The notes beneath the pieces are model-generated. The model worked only from the letters and a program-made list of their open reading frames with translations, was not told the origin of the DNA and did not search any database. A program made the position numbers and the translations under genes. This document shows positions 48,300 through 57,020 of a stretch of 57,583 bases of DNA, piece by piece. This DNA is from an uncultured Collinsella sp. (GTDB taxonomy: Bacteria > Actinomycetota > Coriobacteriia > Coriobacteriales > Coriobacteriaceae), in the NCBI GenBank assembly GCA_900540935.1, contig UQHW01000012.1, forward strand, positions 1 to 57,583. The letters are read 5' to 3'. Every line of letters starts with the position of its first letter. Position 1 is the stretch's first letter.

Positions 48300-49403
48300 T
48301 TGTCTACTAACGCCTCTGGCAGCCCTGTTCTGTCGCTGCTTATTCCCATTTACAATGTTCAGCGCTACCTGCGCGAGTGCCTCGATTCCGCCCTGGCGCA
48401 GACGCTCAAGGATATTGAGATCATCTGCATTAACGACGGGTCGACCGACAACTCGCCGGCGATTATTCGCGAGTATATGGAGCGCGATAGGCGCGTCAAG
48501 ATGATCGACAAGGCCAACAGCGGCTACGGCGACTCGATGAACCGCGGGCTGGAGATGGCGCGTGGCAAGTACGTGGGCATCTTGGAGTCCGATGACTTTA
48601 TGGCGTCCGACGCACTCGAAAAGCTTGTCTCGGCCGCCGATAGCAATAATGCCGACTTTGCGAAGGCGAACTTTGATTTCTACTGGTCTAAGCCCGAGGA
48701 GCGCCGCTCGCTGCACGAGATGTTTAGACCTCGGGATTGCGGCAAGCCGGTGCACCCGAGCGATACGACTCAGTTCTTTAAGCAAAAGCCGTCGATTTGG
48801 TCGGCCGTGTACCGTCGCGATTTTCTTGAGCGCAACGGCATTAAGTTCCTGCCGACTCCGGGGGCATCCTTTCAGGACACGTCATTCGCCTTTAAGGTGA
48901 TCGCGTGCGCCGATAAGGCTGTTTACCTGCATGATGCCGTGTTGTCGTATCGCCAGGACAACGAGAATTCCTCGGTCAATTCTTCGGCTAAGGTCTTTTG
49001 CGTCAATACCGAGTATGCCGAGATTGAGCGTTGGATTCGAGAGGATTATGCCTGCGACCATGCAAGCGGCGATGTCGCGCGCATGCTCAAGTTCAACCAG
49101 CTCATTAAGTACGATTCATACATGTGGAACTACGTGCGCCTGGCGCCTAAGTTCTATAAGGAGTTCCTGGTTCAGATGGCCAAGGAGTTCCAAGCGGCCT
49201 TGGACGCGGGGGAGTTTTCGCTTGACGACCTCAAGCCGTGGAAGCGCGCGAATCTCGCTGCCATCCTCAAAGATCCTGAGGGCTGGGTTGACGAGCATCC
49301 GAGTTTTGCGACGGATGGTGCCTTGGGGCGTGCTAAGTATTACGCCTCGGTTGGAGGCCCAGGCGTGGTCGCCGCCTTCCTCATCGAATCGCTGAGGGGG
49401 TAG
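48300..49403 (+). CDS. Glycosyltransferase family 2 (paralogue A)
   Basis: A 367-residue GT2 enzyme. LSLLIPIYNVQRYLRECLDS and CINDGSTDNSP form the nucleotide-sugar half, and GILESDDFM holds the DXD-equivalent. A helical C-terminal half follows, with FLPTPGASFQDTSFAFKV and SYRQDNENSSVNSS. It is the near twin of the gene at 50525. The TTG start at 48300 has AAGGAG upstream. First of five collinear glycosyltransferase genes that probably build one surface glycan. Acceptor and sugar unknown. Confidence 0.88.
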   Translation: MSTNASGSPVLSLLIPIYNVQRYLRECLDSALAQTLKDIEIICINDGSTDNSPAIIREYMERDRRVKMIDKANSGYGDSMNRGLEMARGKYVGILESDDFMASDALEKLVSAADSNNADFAKANFDFYWSKPEERRSLHEMFRPRDCGKPVHPSDTTQFFKQKPSIWSAVYRRDFLERNGIKFLPTPGASFQDTSFAFKVIACADKAVYLHDAVLSYRQDNENSSVNSSAKVFCVNTEYAEIERWIREDYACDHASGDVARMLKFNQLIKYDSYMWNYVRLAPKFYKEFLVQMAKEFQAALDAGEFSLDDLKPWKRANLAAILKDPEGWVDEHPSFATDGALGRAKYYASVGGPGVVAAFLIESLRG

Positions 49404-49409
49404 GTCGGC

Positions 49410-50450
49410 ATGGGAGAGGCCTCGTGTCCTAAAGCTACCATTGTCGTCCCCGTTTACAACTCTGCGCGCTCCATTCAGCGATGCCTCGATTCGCTGTTGG
49501 CCCAGTCCGAGCGCTCGATTCAGGTTGTCTGCGTCAACGACGGTTCGACCGATGATTCGTTGAACGTGTTGCGCCAGATCGCGCAGGCCGACAATCGCGT
49601 ACTGGTGATTGACCAGGAAAACGCGGGCGTCTCGTGTGCTCGAAATGCCGGTATCGATACCGCCGAGGGCGAGACCGTCTTTTTTGTTGATGCCGACGAT
49701 TACATCGATGCCCAGACGGTCGAGCGCGTGCTGCATGCCATGAAGTCTGCAGATGCCGAGGCCGTCGTTTTTGGCGGCGTCTGTGAACCTGCCGATGCTG
49801 CCCCCAAACGAGTCCAGCAACTCATGAGCCCCAAAGCTGGTACCTTCGGCGCCCGTGATCCCCAACTGCTGTTCCATTCGAATGCGCAGCCCTATGCCTG
49901 CCGCGCGGCTTTTTCGCGCGAGCTGCTCAATCGCGAAGGCATTCGCTTCGCCCCCGGTTTGGCTTTGGGCGAGGACGTCGTCTTCCAATTTGCGGCTTAT
50001 GCGCTTGCCCACAAGACCGTCGTCATGCCAGACAAGTTCTACCACTACGTGATGGAGAGCGAATCGGCGACGCACGAGTTCAACAGTGCCGAGGCTCGCG
50101 CCAAAAAGCTTGACGCCCACATGAGGATGCTCGAGGAGGTCTTGAAGGACTGGGCGGCCTACGGTCTTTTGGACCTGTGCCCCGGCGAGCTGATAACTTG
50201 GTTTTTGGACCTCATTGTGTTCGACCTGGCGCGCTTGGATGCCGATGACTTCCATCGCGTGGCGGCTCGCGTCAACATGGACCTCACGACGTTTTTGGGA
50301 AGGGAGTGGACGGATATGCCTGCTAAGGGCGCCGTTCGCCGTGTTGCCCACAAGCTCGTTGTGGCGACCTCGGGCGTTTCGATGGCAGACGCCACGCTGT
50401 TCTATCTTTCGACTCGCGGTCTCAAAGCCTGCCTGGAGCGCTTTATCTAA
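49410..50450 (+). CDS. Glycosyltransferase family 2
   Basis: A 346-residue GT2 enzyme beginning ATIVVPVYNSARSIQRCLDSL, with VCVNDGSTDDSL and the metal motif VFFVDADDYIDA. ALGEDVVFQFAAYALA matches the catalytic ED region common in capsule transferases. It starts 6 bases after the previous stop, so it is co-transcribed. A gap of 74 bases, with its own possible promoter, follows. Confidence 0.87.
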   Translation: MGEASCPKATIVVPVYNSARSIQRCLDSLLAQSERSIQVVCVNDGSTDDSLNVLRQIAQADNRVLVIDQENAGVSCARNAGIDTAEGETVFFVDADDYIDAQTVERVLHAMKSADAEAVVFGGVCEPADAAPKRVQQLMSPKAGTFGARDPQLLFHSNAQPYACRAAFSRELLNREGIRFAPGLALGEDVVFQFAAYALAHKTVVMPDKFYHYVMESESATHEFNSAEARAKKLDAHMRMLEEVLKDWAAYGLLDLCPGELITWFLDLIVFDLARLDADDFHRVAARVNMDLTTFLGREWTDMPAKGAVRRVAHKLVVATSGVSMADATLFYLSTRGLKACLERFI

Positions 50451-50524
50451 TTCCAAGCGCTGCCGCCCGCCGCAACTCGGCTGTTAAAATAACCCTGTTA
50501 CACGCTACTCAACAGGAGGTTCTC

Positions 50525-51643
50525 TTGCAGAACTCTGATACCCCTAAAGTTTCGCTGCTTGTCCCCATTTGCAATGTCGAGCGCTATCTGCGCGAGTGCC
50601 TCGATTCCGCCGTGGCGCAGACGCTCAAGGACATCGAGATCATCTGCATCAACGACGGCTCCACCGATAGCTCGCCAGATATCATCCGCGAGTACATGGA
50701 GCGCGATCCCCGTGTAAAGATGATCGACAAAGCCAACAGCGGCTACGGCGACTCGATGAACCGCGGCCTGGAGATGGCGCGTGGCGAGTACGTGGGCATC
50801 CTTGAGTCCGACGACTTTATGTTTGAGGATTCACTCCAAAAGCTGGTCGCCAAGGCCGATGCTGAGCATGCCGATGTGGTAAAGGGCGACTTTTACCTGT
50901 ATTGGTCCACGCCCAGCGAACGCCGTGAGCTGTTTGGGATTATCGACGAGCATATGACGGGCGCCGCGTATCGCCCCGTCGATCGCCCGGGAATTTTCTA
51001 CCGCAAACCTTCCATATGGTCGGCTATTTATCGACGCGAGTTCCTCAACGACAATCAGGTTCGGTTCCTTCCCACGCCGGGCGCCTCGTATCAGGACGCA
51101 GGCTTTAACTTTAAGGTTTGGGCTTGCGCCGAGCGTGCCGCGTTTATTACGGACCCCATTTTGTGCTATCGCCAGGATAACGAGAAGAGCTCCGTTAATT
51201 CGCCCAACAAGGTGTTTTGCGTATGCGACGAATATGCCGAGATGCAGCGCTTTTTGGATGAGCGCCCCGAGCTCAAGGCTCAGCTCCAGGGGATTTTAAT
51301 GCGCATGAAGGTCGATACGTACCGCTGGAATGACGAGCGTTTGGTCGATGAACTGCGTGAGCAGTTTTGGAAGAAAGCCTCGTCTGAGCTCAAGGCCGAT
51401 TGGGATGCCGGTCGCTTTGATCTGTCGCTGTTCGACCCGCGTGGCGAGACCGACTTGCGCCTGATGGTCAAGTCGTCCCGCGCCTATATCGATTCGCGCT
51501 TTGGCTTTAAGAAGCCGGGCAAGCTCAATACGTTTAAGCATTACTTTAAGATTGGCGGCCTGCCGCTGGTGTGGCGCGTGCTGACGTATCAGCGCACCTA
51601 CGGCGACAACCCGCACCCTGATGACGTTCCGGCCGCACAGTAG
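50525..51643 (+). CDS. Glycosyltransferase family 2 (paralogue B)
   Basis: A 372-residue GT2 enzyme, about 90 percent identical by eye to the 48300 product over its first ~90 residues (LRECLDSAVAQTLKDIEII, NSGYGDSMNRGLEMARGEY), and less so afterwards. The metal motif is ILESDDFM and the C-terminal landmark RFLPTPGASYQDAGFNFKV. The TTG start at 50525 has AGGAGG 6 bases upstream. The shared DNA suggests a duplication within the cluster; divergent C-terminal halves imply different acceptors. Confidence 0.88.
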   Translation: MQNSDTPKVSLLVPICNVERYLRECLDSAVAQTLKDIEIICINDGSTDSSPDIIREYMERDPRVKMIDKANSGYGDSMNRGLEMARGEYVGILESDDFMFEDSLQKLVAKADAEHADVVKGDFYLYWSTPSERRELFGIIDEHMTGAAYRPVDRPGIFYRKPSIWSAIYRREFLNDNQVRFLPTPGASYQDAGFNFKVWACAERAAFITDPILCYRQDNEKSSVNSPNKVFCVCDEYAEMQRFLDERPELKAQLQGILMRMKVDTYRWNDERLVDELREQFWKKASSELKADWDAGRFDLSLFDPRGETDLRLMVKSSRAYIDSRFGFKKPGKLNTFKHYFKIGGLPLVWRVLTYQRTYGDNPHPDDVPAAQ

Positions 51644-51655
51644 GAGCGAGTGACT

Positions 51656-52723
51656 ATGGCTAACCCCAAGATTTCTGTTGTCGTTCCCGTCTATAAGGTG
51701 GAGGAGTGCCTGGCCTGGTGCTTGGACTCCCTGCTTGCGCAGGACATGCCCGATTGGGAAGGTGTGCTGGTCAACGATGGCTCGCCGGACGGTTCGCGCG
51801 ATATTGCGGCTGCCTATTGCGATAAGGACGCGCGCTTTAGGCTGGTTGATAAGGAGAACGGCGGCCTGTCGAGTGCACGTAATGCAGGCATCGCTGCGTC
51901 CACGGCGTCTATCGTCGCGTTTTTGGATTCCGACGACCGCTTTACGCCCGATGCATGCCGCGTGATCGTCGATACCTTTGAGCGCGAGGACTGCGACGTT
52001 TTGACCTTTGGCGCGAATCCGTATCCGCTGGAGGCGGGGTATCCGTGGCTTAACTATGTGCTTAGCCCGCGCGATGTGTCGTTTGAGGGCTATAGCTCCG
52101 ACCTGCTGTTTAAGGAAGCGTCTCGTCCCTTTGCATGGCGCACCGCCTGCAAGCGCGACTTCTTGCTGGGCAACGGGATCGTGTTCGACGAAACCGTTAA
52201 GTATGGCGAGGACCAGGTCTTCGACTTTGCCGTGTACGGTCGTTCGCACAAGACCGCGCTTATCTCGAACAAGTTGTACGACTATCGCGTGGCTCGCAAG
52301 GGTTCGCTCATGGACACCATGCGCTACGACGACGAGACACGTCTGCTGGAGCACGTGAAGATTTACTCCGCTATGCTGGCTGACTGGCAGCGCGACGGTC
52401 TCGACGCACAGCATGCTGATGACCTGGCGTACTTCCTGTGTGATCTGGTGCTGTACGACGCGCTCAGGCTGCTGGGTTCGGACTGCGGCAAAGTGTTTGC
52501 TGCAGTTGCCGCGGCGCTTAACGGTTCTGCCGTGGACAACGATGCTGCGCTCGCACAATGTGCTCCTTCGGTTGCCGCCATGGTGCGCGCGGCACTTATC
52601 GGTAAGGCCCCTGCTGCTCGTTTGTGCAAAAAGCTCATGTTCGATTACGACGTCTTGAGGTTTGGGCGCCTGGGTGCCTGCAAACGCATGGCAGCGAACG
52701 CCCTGGGAAAGCGAGAAGTGTAG
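51656..52723 (+). CDS. Glycosyltransferase family 2
   Basis: A 355-residue GT2 enzyme with KISVVVPVYKVEECLAWCLDSLL, LVNDGSPDGSRD and IVAFLDSDDRFT. KYGEDQVFDFAVYGRSHKT is the catalytic-region ED motif. The AGGAG that serves it overlaps the previous stop codon. ATG 51656 is preferred over GTG 51650 on spacing. The next gene starts directly after its stop, so translation is coupled. Confidence 0.87.
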   Translation: MANPKISVVVPVYKVEECLAWCLDSLLAQDMPDWEGVLVNDGSPDGSRDIAAAYCDKDARFRLVDKENGGLSSARNAGIAASTASIVAFLDSDDRFTPDACRVIVDTFEREDCDVLTFGANPYPLEAGYPWLNYVLSPRDVSFEGYSSDLLFKEASRPFAWRTACKRDFLLGNGIVFDETVKYGEDQVFDFAVYGRSHKTALISNKLYDYRVARKGSLMDTMRYDDETRLLEHVKIYSAMLADWQRDGLDAQHADDLAYFLCDLVLYDALRLLGSDCGKVFAAVAAALNGSAVDNDAALAQCAPSVAAMVRAALIGKAPAARLCKKLMFDYDVLRFGRLGACKRMAANALGKREV

Positions 52724-55210
52724 ATGAGTATCAAGCGTTTGGCACTTTGCCGCAGTCAGGGCCGTCTGTTTGTGCTGCTTCGTTTTGCCGGTCAGGATGT
52801 CGCCGCGCTTATTGAACGGGAGGGTTCTCAAGCGTTTGCCCACGCGACAACGAGCGGTTCTTGTGTGCCGTCGCTGGTGCTCCCAGTCGATCATGGCCGT
52901 GTGTTGGCGCTTTGCCCTTCCGTTTCCGATTACGAGCGCGAGCTCGCCGTCTTGGTGCTTCCGTTTTTGGATGGCTCTGCGATCGACGCTGCATTTGTGT
53001 CCGGTGGCCAAAAGCTTGGCGCCATTCGCCTCGATAGCCGCGTGGACAAGCTGGAATCTAAGATTAACTACAAAGCAAAGCCTGCGCTGTGCGCGCTTAT
53101 CCGCGATGCGCAGCGTGGCGAATGCTGCGGTCGCTACGAGATCGATGCCATTCGCTATTTGCCGACAGACGCCGGCGCGGTGTGGCGCTATGAGGTTACC
53201 TGGGCGGGAGATCCCCAGTGCGCACCTGAGCTCCAGATCTTCGATACGCATATGAATGCCATCGATGCCACCGTGCATGTGTTTGAGTCGCAGGTCGATG
53301 TGCCGCAGCGCAACGGTTGCCGCGTCAATAAAACGTATCTGAGCGTAGAGATGCCTCGGGATATACGGGATTTTGTCGCGATTGTGAGCGATCCCACAGA
53401 GCGGATCCAAAGCGGGTTTTGCGCCATGGATGGTCGCCTGTACAACGGCATGGTCGATGACAGTTGGAACCGCATGAAGGACGCGCGTGCGGACGACGCA
53501 GCTTATCGACGTTGGTTTGAGCAACATCGCGCAAAGCCGGGCGATTTGGCGTGCCAACGTGTCGCTTCGGCGGCCTTTGCCTATAGACCGCTCGTGAGCA
53601 TTGTGGTGCCGTGCTACAAGACTGATCGGGAATACCTGCGCGAGCTGCTGAACTCGGTGCTGGCCCAGAGCTATGACAACTGGGAACTGCTCCTTATGGA
53701 TGCCTCGCCTGAATGGGATGCGGTGGCCGCCCTTGCGGCAGGTGCCAACGACGAGCGCATCCGTCGCATCGAGCTTCCCGGCAACGGCGGCATTGTGGTC
53801 AACACCAACGCAGGTATCGAGCAAGCGACGGGCGACTACATCGCGTTCTTGGACCATGACGACATCCTGGAACCGGACGCGTTGTTCCACTATGTTGCCG
53901 CGCTGAACAAGGCTGCCGAGGACGAGCGTCCCCAGGTCTTGTTCTGCGACGAGGACATGTTTCAGAAAACGGGGGAGTGGGGCCAGCCGGTCTTTAAGAC
54001 CAAGCTCAACGTCGACCTGCTCTATAGCCATAACTGCGTGACGCATTTCCTGATGGTGGAGAAGGCGCTCATCGATCACATTGGTATGTCCCCAGAAGAC
54101 GTTGCGGGCGCCCAGGACTACGACTTGACGCTTCGCTGCCTTGCGGCCGGCGCGCGCTTTGAGCACGTTGCGCATGTGCTGTATCACTGGCGCGTGCATC
54201 CGGGATCGACCGCCGACGGTTCTGCCGATAGTAAGCCGTATGCTATTGAAGCCGGGCGCCTTGCGCTTCAGCGCCACTTTAACGCGCTGGGCATTTGCGG
54301 AACGGTCGAGGAGACCGAGACGCCGTTTGTCTATCACATGCGTTATGCGCTGCCGGAGTCTGCGCCGCTGGTGAGCATTGTGATTCCCACCAAGGATCAC
54401 GTTGAGACGCTCGATGCCTGCGTGATGTCGATCGCTCAGAAGGCAACGTATGCCAATTACGAGATCGTCTTGGTGGAGAACAACAGCGAAGCCCCGGAGA
54501 CGTTTGCGTATTACGAAACCCTGCCAGAGCGCGTGGCTGCAGCATCCGAAGGCAAGGGCATCGCGCGCGTTGTGTACTGGCCGGGTGAGTTCAATTACTC
54601 CCAGATCATCAACTTTGGCGTTGAGCACGCCAAGGGCGATTATCTGCTGCTGCTCAACAACGATACCGAGGTCATAAGCCCCGACTTTATCGAAGAGATG
54701 ATGGGCTATCTGCAGCGTCCCGATGCGGGCGTGGTGGGCGCCAAACTCTACTTTGCCGATCATCTGGTGCAGCATGCCGGCATTTTGGTTGGCGTGCGTG
54801 GCGCACTTGCCCATGCCAACCAGGACTTCTCGGCAAAGCGCGAGGGCTATCTTGCCCGCGCTGTGCGCCCGGGCAACTTTAGCGCCGTAACGGGTGCCTG
54901 CCAGATGGTCCGACGCGACGTATTTGAGCAGGTTGGCGGTTATAACGAGGAATTCGCCGTCGGTTTTAACGACGCTGACTTTTGCCTTCGCGTGTGGGAG
55001 GTCGGCTACCGCACCATCTTTACGCCCTATGCCGAGCTGTATCACTACGAGTTCACCTCGCGCGGCAGGGAAGAGGCCAACGAGGAAAAACTGCGCCGCT
55101 GGGAGCGCGAGCAAGCGCTGTTCATTCAGCGCTGGCCTGAGTTCTTCTTGACGGGCGATCCATGGTTGGGGCCGAACTTATCCGCTGAGAGCGAGTATTT
55201 CTCGATCTAG
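52724..55210 (+). CDS. Large glycosyltransferase with two GT2 domains
   Basis: An 828-residue enzyme. Residues 1-280 are an N-terminal region of unclear fold. The first GT2 domain begins near 290 (VSIVVPCYKTDREYLRELLN) with YIAFLDHDDILEPDAL. The second begins near 549 (VSIVIPTKDHVETLDACVMS) with YLLLLNNDTEVISPDF and NDADFCLRVWEVGYRT. Tandem GT2 proteins of this kind extend O-antigen, rhamnan or teichoic-acid-like chains, adding two linkages. ATG 52724 abuts the previous stop. Its TAG stop shares the palindrome CTAG with the stop of the convergent gene. Confidence 0.88.
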   Translation: MSIKRLALCRSQGRLFVLLRFAGQDVAALIEREGSQAFAHATTSGSCVPSLVLPVDHGRVLALCPSVSDYERELAVLVLPFLDGSAIDAAFVSGGQKLGAIRLDSRVDKLESKINYKAKPALCALIRDAQRGECCGRYEIDAIRYLPTDAGAVWRYEVTWAGDPQCAPELQIFDTHMNAIDATVHVFESQVDVPQRNGCRVNKTYLSVEMPRDIRDFVAIVSDPTERIQSGFCAMDGRLYNGMVDDSWNRMKDARADDAAYRRWFEQHRAKPGDLACQRVASAAFAYRPLVSIVVPCYKTDREYLRELLNSVLAQSYDNWELLLMDASPEWDAVAALAAGANDERIRRIELPGNGGIVVNTNAGIEQATGDYIAFLDHDDILEPDALFHYVAALNKAAEDERPQVLFCDEDMFQKTGEWGQPVFKTKLNVDLLYSHNCVTHFLMVEKALIDHIGMSPEDVAGAQDYDLTLRCLAAGARFEHVAHVLYHWRVHPGSTADGSADSKPYAIEAGRLALQRHFNALGICGTVEETETPFVYHMRYALPESAPLVSIVIPTKDHVETLDACVMSIAQKATYANYEIVLVENNSEAPETFAYYETLPERVAAASEGKGIARVVYWPGEFNYSQIINFGVEHAKGDYLLLLNNDTEVISPDFIEEMMGYLQRPDAGVVGAKLYFADHLVQHAGILVGVRGALAHANQDFSAKREGYLARAVRPGNFSAVTGACQMVRRDVFEQVGGYNEEFAVGFNDADFCLRVWEVGYRTIFTPYAELYHYEFTSRGREEANEEKLRRWEREQALFIQRWPEFFLTGDPWLGPNLSAESEYFSI

Positions 55211-56184
55211 CGCGAAGTGATTCCGAGTTTGGGTAGCGATTCAGCAATCGTGTTGAGCTCATGTTGCTGTAGGTAGGCGGGATTGAGAGCTTCTTTTCTA
55301 TAGGCTAGGTAGCTGTCTCTGGTCAGTTCCCTAAGCTGTTTAGTAAAGAACTGTTCCCAACTGAAGAACTTCTCGCAGTCGATGAAATCGGCAGGATGAA
55401 GGAGCATATCTTGCGTTTCGACATCGTTGAAGAGTCCCGATTTCAGCACAAGCCATTCAAACGATTCCGGCAAAAAGAGCTCGATCTCCTTAAATCTCCT
55501 GAGCGAATAGACATAGGGCATCTCGGGCCCAAAAGCGGCCCCATCTGCAATTACGAGCAACTTTTGGGCTGGGGAGCTCAGAGCGGTTTCGTATATGTTT
55601 GATTTGCCACCGGCACTTACGCAGCGAATATTACTTTTGGCGCACAGGACTTTAAAGAACTCATAGCCGGCATTGCTGTCTTCGACGATGACTTCTTCTG
55701 GTCGATCTCCATCGTAGAGCTCGTCTCCGTAAATGCGGTAGGTAGAAGTGTACGTGCGTGTGTAGACGGGATATTTTGTTGTTGCCCTGTTGGTGTTTTT
55801 GAGGCCATAGGTCTCATCCACGCTATAGGGGAGCTGGGGCAATTCGTCCCTCGCAACGATGACGTAGTAGTTGGAACTGTGTCGAGCTGCATGCTGGAAT
55901 GCATGGCTCCTTACGAATTTTTGCGTATCGTCCACAAACACGATGCTGTTATCGATGCGGCCGAGTTGCGCTTCCCAATCTTTGCCGCCGATGACGCGGC
56001 AGGGGGCTGCGCAATTAACGATTATCCCGCTTTGGGCTCCTAGGTTTTCGTATGCACGGAGGCTGTCCAACAGGGTGGTTTTGCCTGTTGCGCTTTTGCC
56101 TTGGATGATGGTGAGGTTTCGGCGAATGGTGAGTTTGACCTGAACTTTATTGGTCCTTACGGTCAGCTGGTATTCCCCTCTCAT
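55207..56184 (-). CDS. Compact P-loop ATPase with possible Toprim-like C-terminal half
   Basis: A 325-residue protein. Walker A GKSATGKTT is at 29-37 after a short beta-rich start (LTVRTNKVQVKLTIRRNLTII), and Walker B is IVFVDD at 81-86. Residues ~163-220 contain EEVIVEDSNAGYEFF, SAGGKSNIYE and KLLVIADGAAFG, a pattern like a Toprim domain (Glu, then D-X-D), but the second Asp of D-X-D is Ala. That suggests a miniature OLD-like nuclease/ATPase or an inactive relative; this is inference. ATG 56184 overlaps the stop of the upstream gene (ATGA) and has GGGAGG upstream. Forms a two-gene operon. Confidence 0.65.
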   Translation of the reverse strand: MRGEYQLTVRTNKVQVKLTIRRNLTIIQGKSATGKTTLLDSLRAYENLGAQSGIIVNCAAPCRVIGGKDWEAQLGRIDNSIVFVDDTQKFVRSHAFQHAARHSSNYYVIVARDELPQLPYSVDETYGLKNTNRATTKYPVYTRTYTSTYRIYGDELYDGDRPEEVIVEDSNAGYEFFKVLCAKSNIRCVSAGGKSNIYETALSSPAQKLLVIADGAAFGPEMPYVYSLRRFKEIELFLPESFEWLVLKSGLFNDVETQDMLLHPADFIDCEKFFSWEQFFTKQLRELTRDSYLAYRKEALNPAYLQQHELNTIAESLPKLGITSR

Positions 56185-56633
56185 GCTCGAGCCTCCCTCA
56201 GACATTTTGCCGAGATAAGGACAAGCTCATCCATGGTATGAACAATCTGTCCGGAATTGATGACACGGGCTGTAAAACGCGCTTTGCCAAAATCCATCAT
56301 ATGGTAGAGGTTGATGGTGATGTCATGTTTGGAGGCGATGCGCAAGATCCAATAGGCGCAATTATCTCCGCAGGTTGAGGCGTTGTAGAGGTTTTGAGGC
56401 ATAAAGAGCATCAGTAGAAGTGTTTTGGTGCCCGTTGATAGTTTCTCTGGCGGAATAACGCCAAGCACCTTGGTGTCAATTGCGTTTGCGCCAAGAACAG
56501 TGCCATTATCAATAGATTTGATAATGCGTTGTGACAGGGGATCTTGCAGCCAAGAGGGAGAATAGCTGTAATCAAAGAATGTCGACGTGTCATAAATCAC
56601 ATCGTCTCTGTCGCCGTAGTGAATGCTGAGCAT
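56181..56633 (-). CDS. DUF4869-like protein
   Basis: A 150-residue cytosolic protein that I recognise as resembling DUF4869: MLSIHYGDRDDVIYDTSTFF at the start, GANAIDTKVLGVIPPEKLST, KTLLLMLFMPQNLYNASTCG, and DNCAYWILRIASKHDITINL. The strongly conserved core NASTCGDNCAYWIL has two cysteines. Function unknown. Coupled by ATGA overlap to the P-loop ATPase gene, which suggests the two proteins work together. ATG 56633 follows GGAGGAA; a longer frame to 56711 is not supported. The AT-rich region before it looks acquired. Confidence 0.75.
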   Translation of the reverse strand: MLSIHYGDRDDVIYDTSTFFDYSYSPSWLQDPLSQRIIKSIDNGTVLGANAIDTKVLGVIPPEKLSTGTKTLLLMLFMPQNLYNASTCGDNCAYWILRIASKHDITINLYHMMDFGKARFTARVINSGQIVHTMDELVLISAKCLREARA

Positions 56634-57020
56634 TGTTCCTCCATGGTTGCCTGTTGCGACTACTTTACCATGTTGGGGTCGATTTTCCTCAAGCAGTGGG
56701 TAACGGGTCAATCAACATGTCTGTTAGAACGAACCGATGACTTTTACAGGTGTAACAGCTTTCTATCCTGCGGTAATTGCCTGTCTCGATATGTTGGATT
56801 TAGCAGGTCGAAACTAACGATATTCCACGATAAGCTTATACAAGTTTATATAAGCCGATAAATCTCGATATAACTTACGATAGGAATATAAAGATGCGAT
56901 TTGACATGAAACGACAGATTGAAATGCTTGAGACAAGCTTTCTTTTTCGTTATATGCGGGAATAGCTTGGAGACCTTGACTTGGTTCAACACCGAGCAAT
57001 TTCTAGTGTTATTCAGCCGC
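56634..57020. other. AT-rich spacer with phased CGATA repeats
   Basis: 387 bases of distinctly lower GC. The pentamer CGATA occurs six times in one orientation at 56787, 56818, 56828, 56856, 56866 and 56878, spaced 31, 10, 28, 10 and 12 bases. GATAAGCTTATAC and GTTTATATAAG give extra dyads. It must contain the promoter of the DUF4869 operon and the end of the SIR2-like transcript. No intrinsic terminator is obvious. Confidence 0.5.
56814..56999 (-). CDS. Possible 61-residue small protein
   Basis: A short frame starting at TTG 56999, 21 bases after the SIR2-like stop, same strand. It includes VEPSQGLQAIPAYNEKESLS and a basic, Tyr-rich C-terminus (YSYRKLYRDLSAYINLYK). The composition is protein-like, but there is no clear ribosome binding site and it overlaps the CGATA repeats. 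No family recognised; it may be a gene fragment or no gene. Confidence 0.2.
   Translation of the reverse strand: MLGVEPSQGLQAIPAYNEKESLSQAFQSVVSCQIASLYSYRKLYRDLSAYINLYKLIVEYR

Noticed and set aside
51296..55114. Very long minus-strand open frame (1272 codons) antisense to the glycosyltransferases
   Set aside because: It lies opposite two well-supported GT2 genes, has a His/Arg/Val-rich antisense composition with no domain, and arises from the high-GC codon bias of the plus-strand genes.
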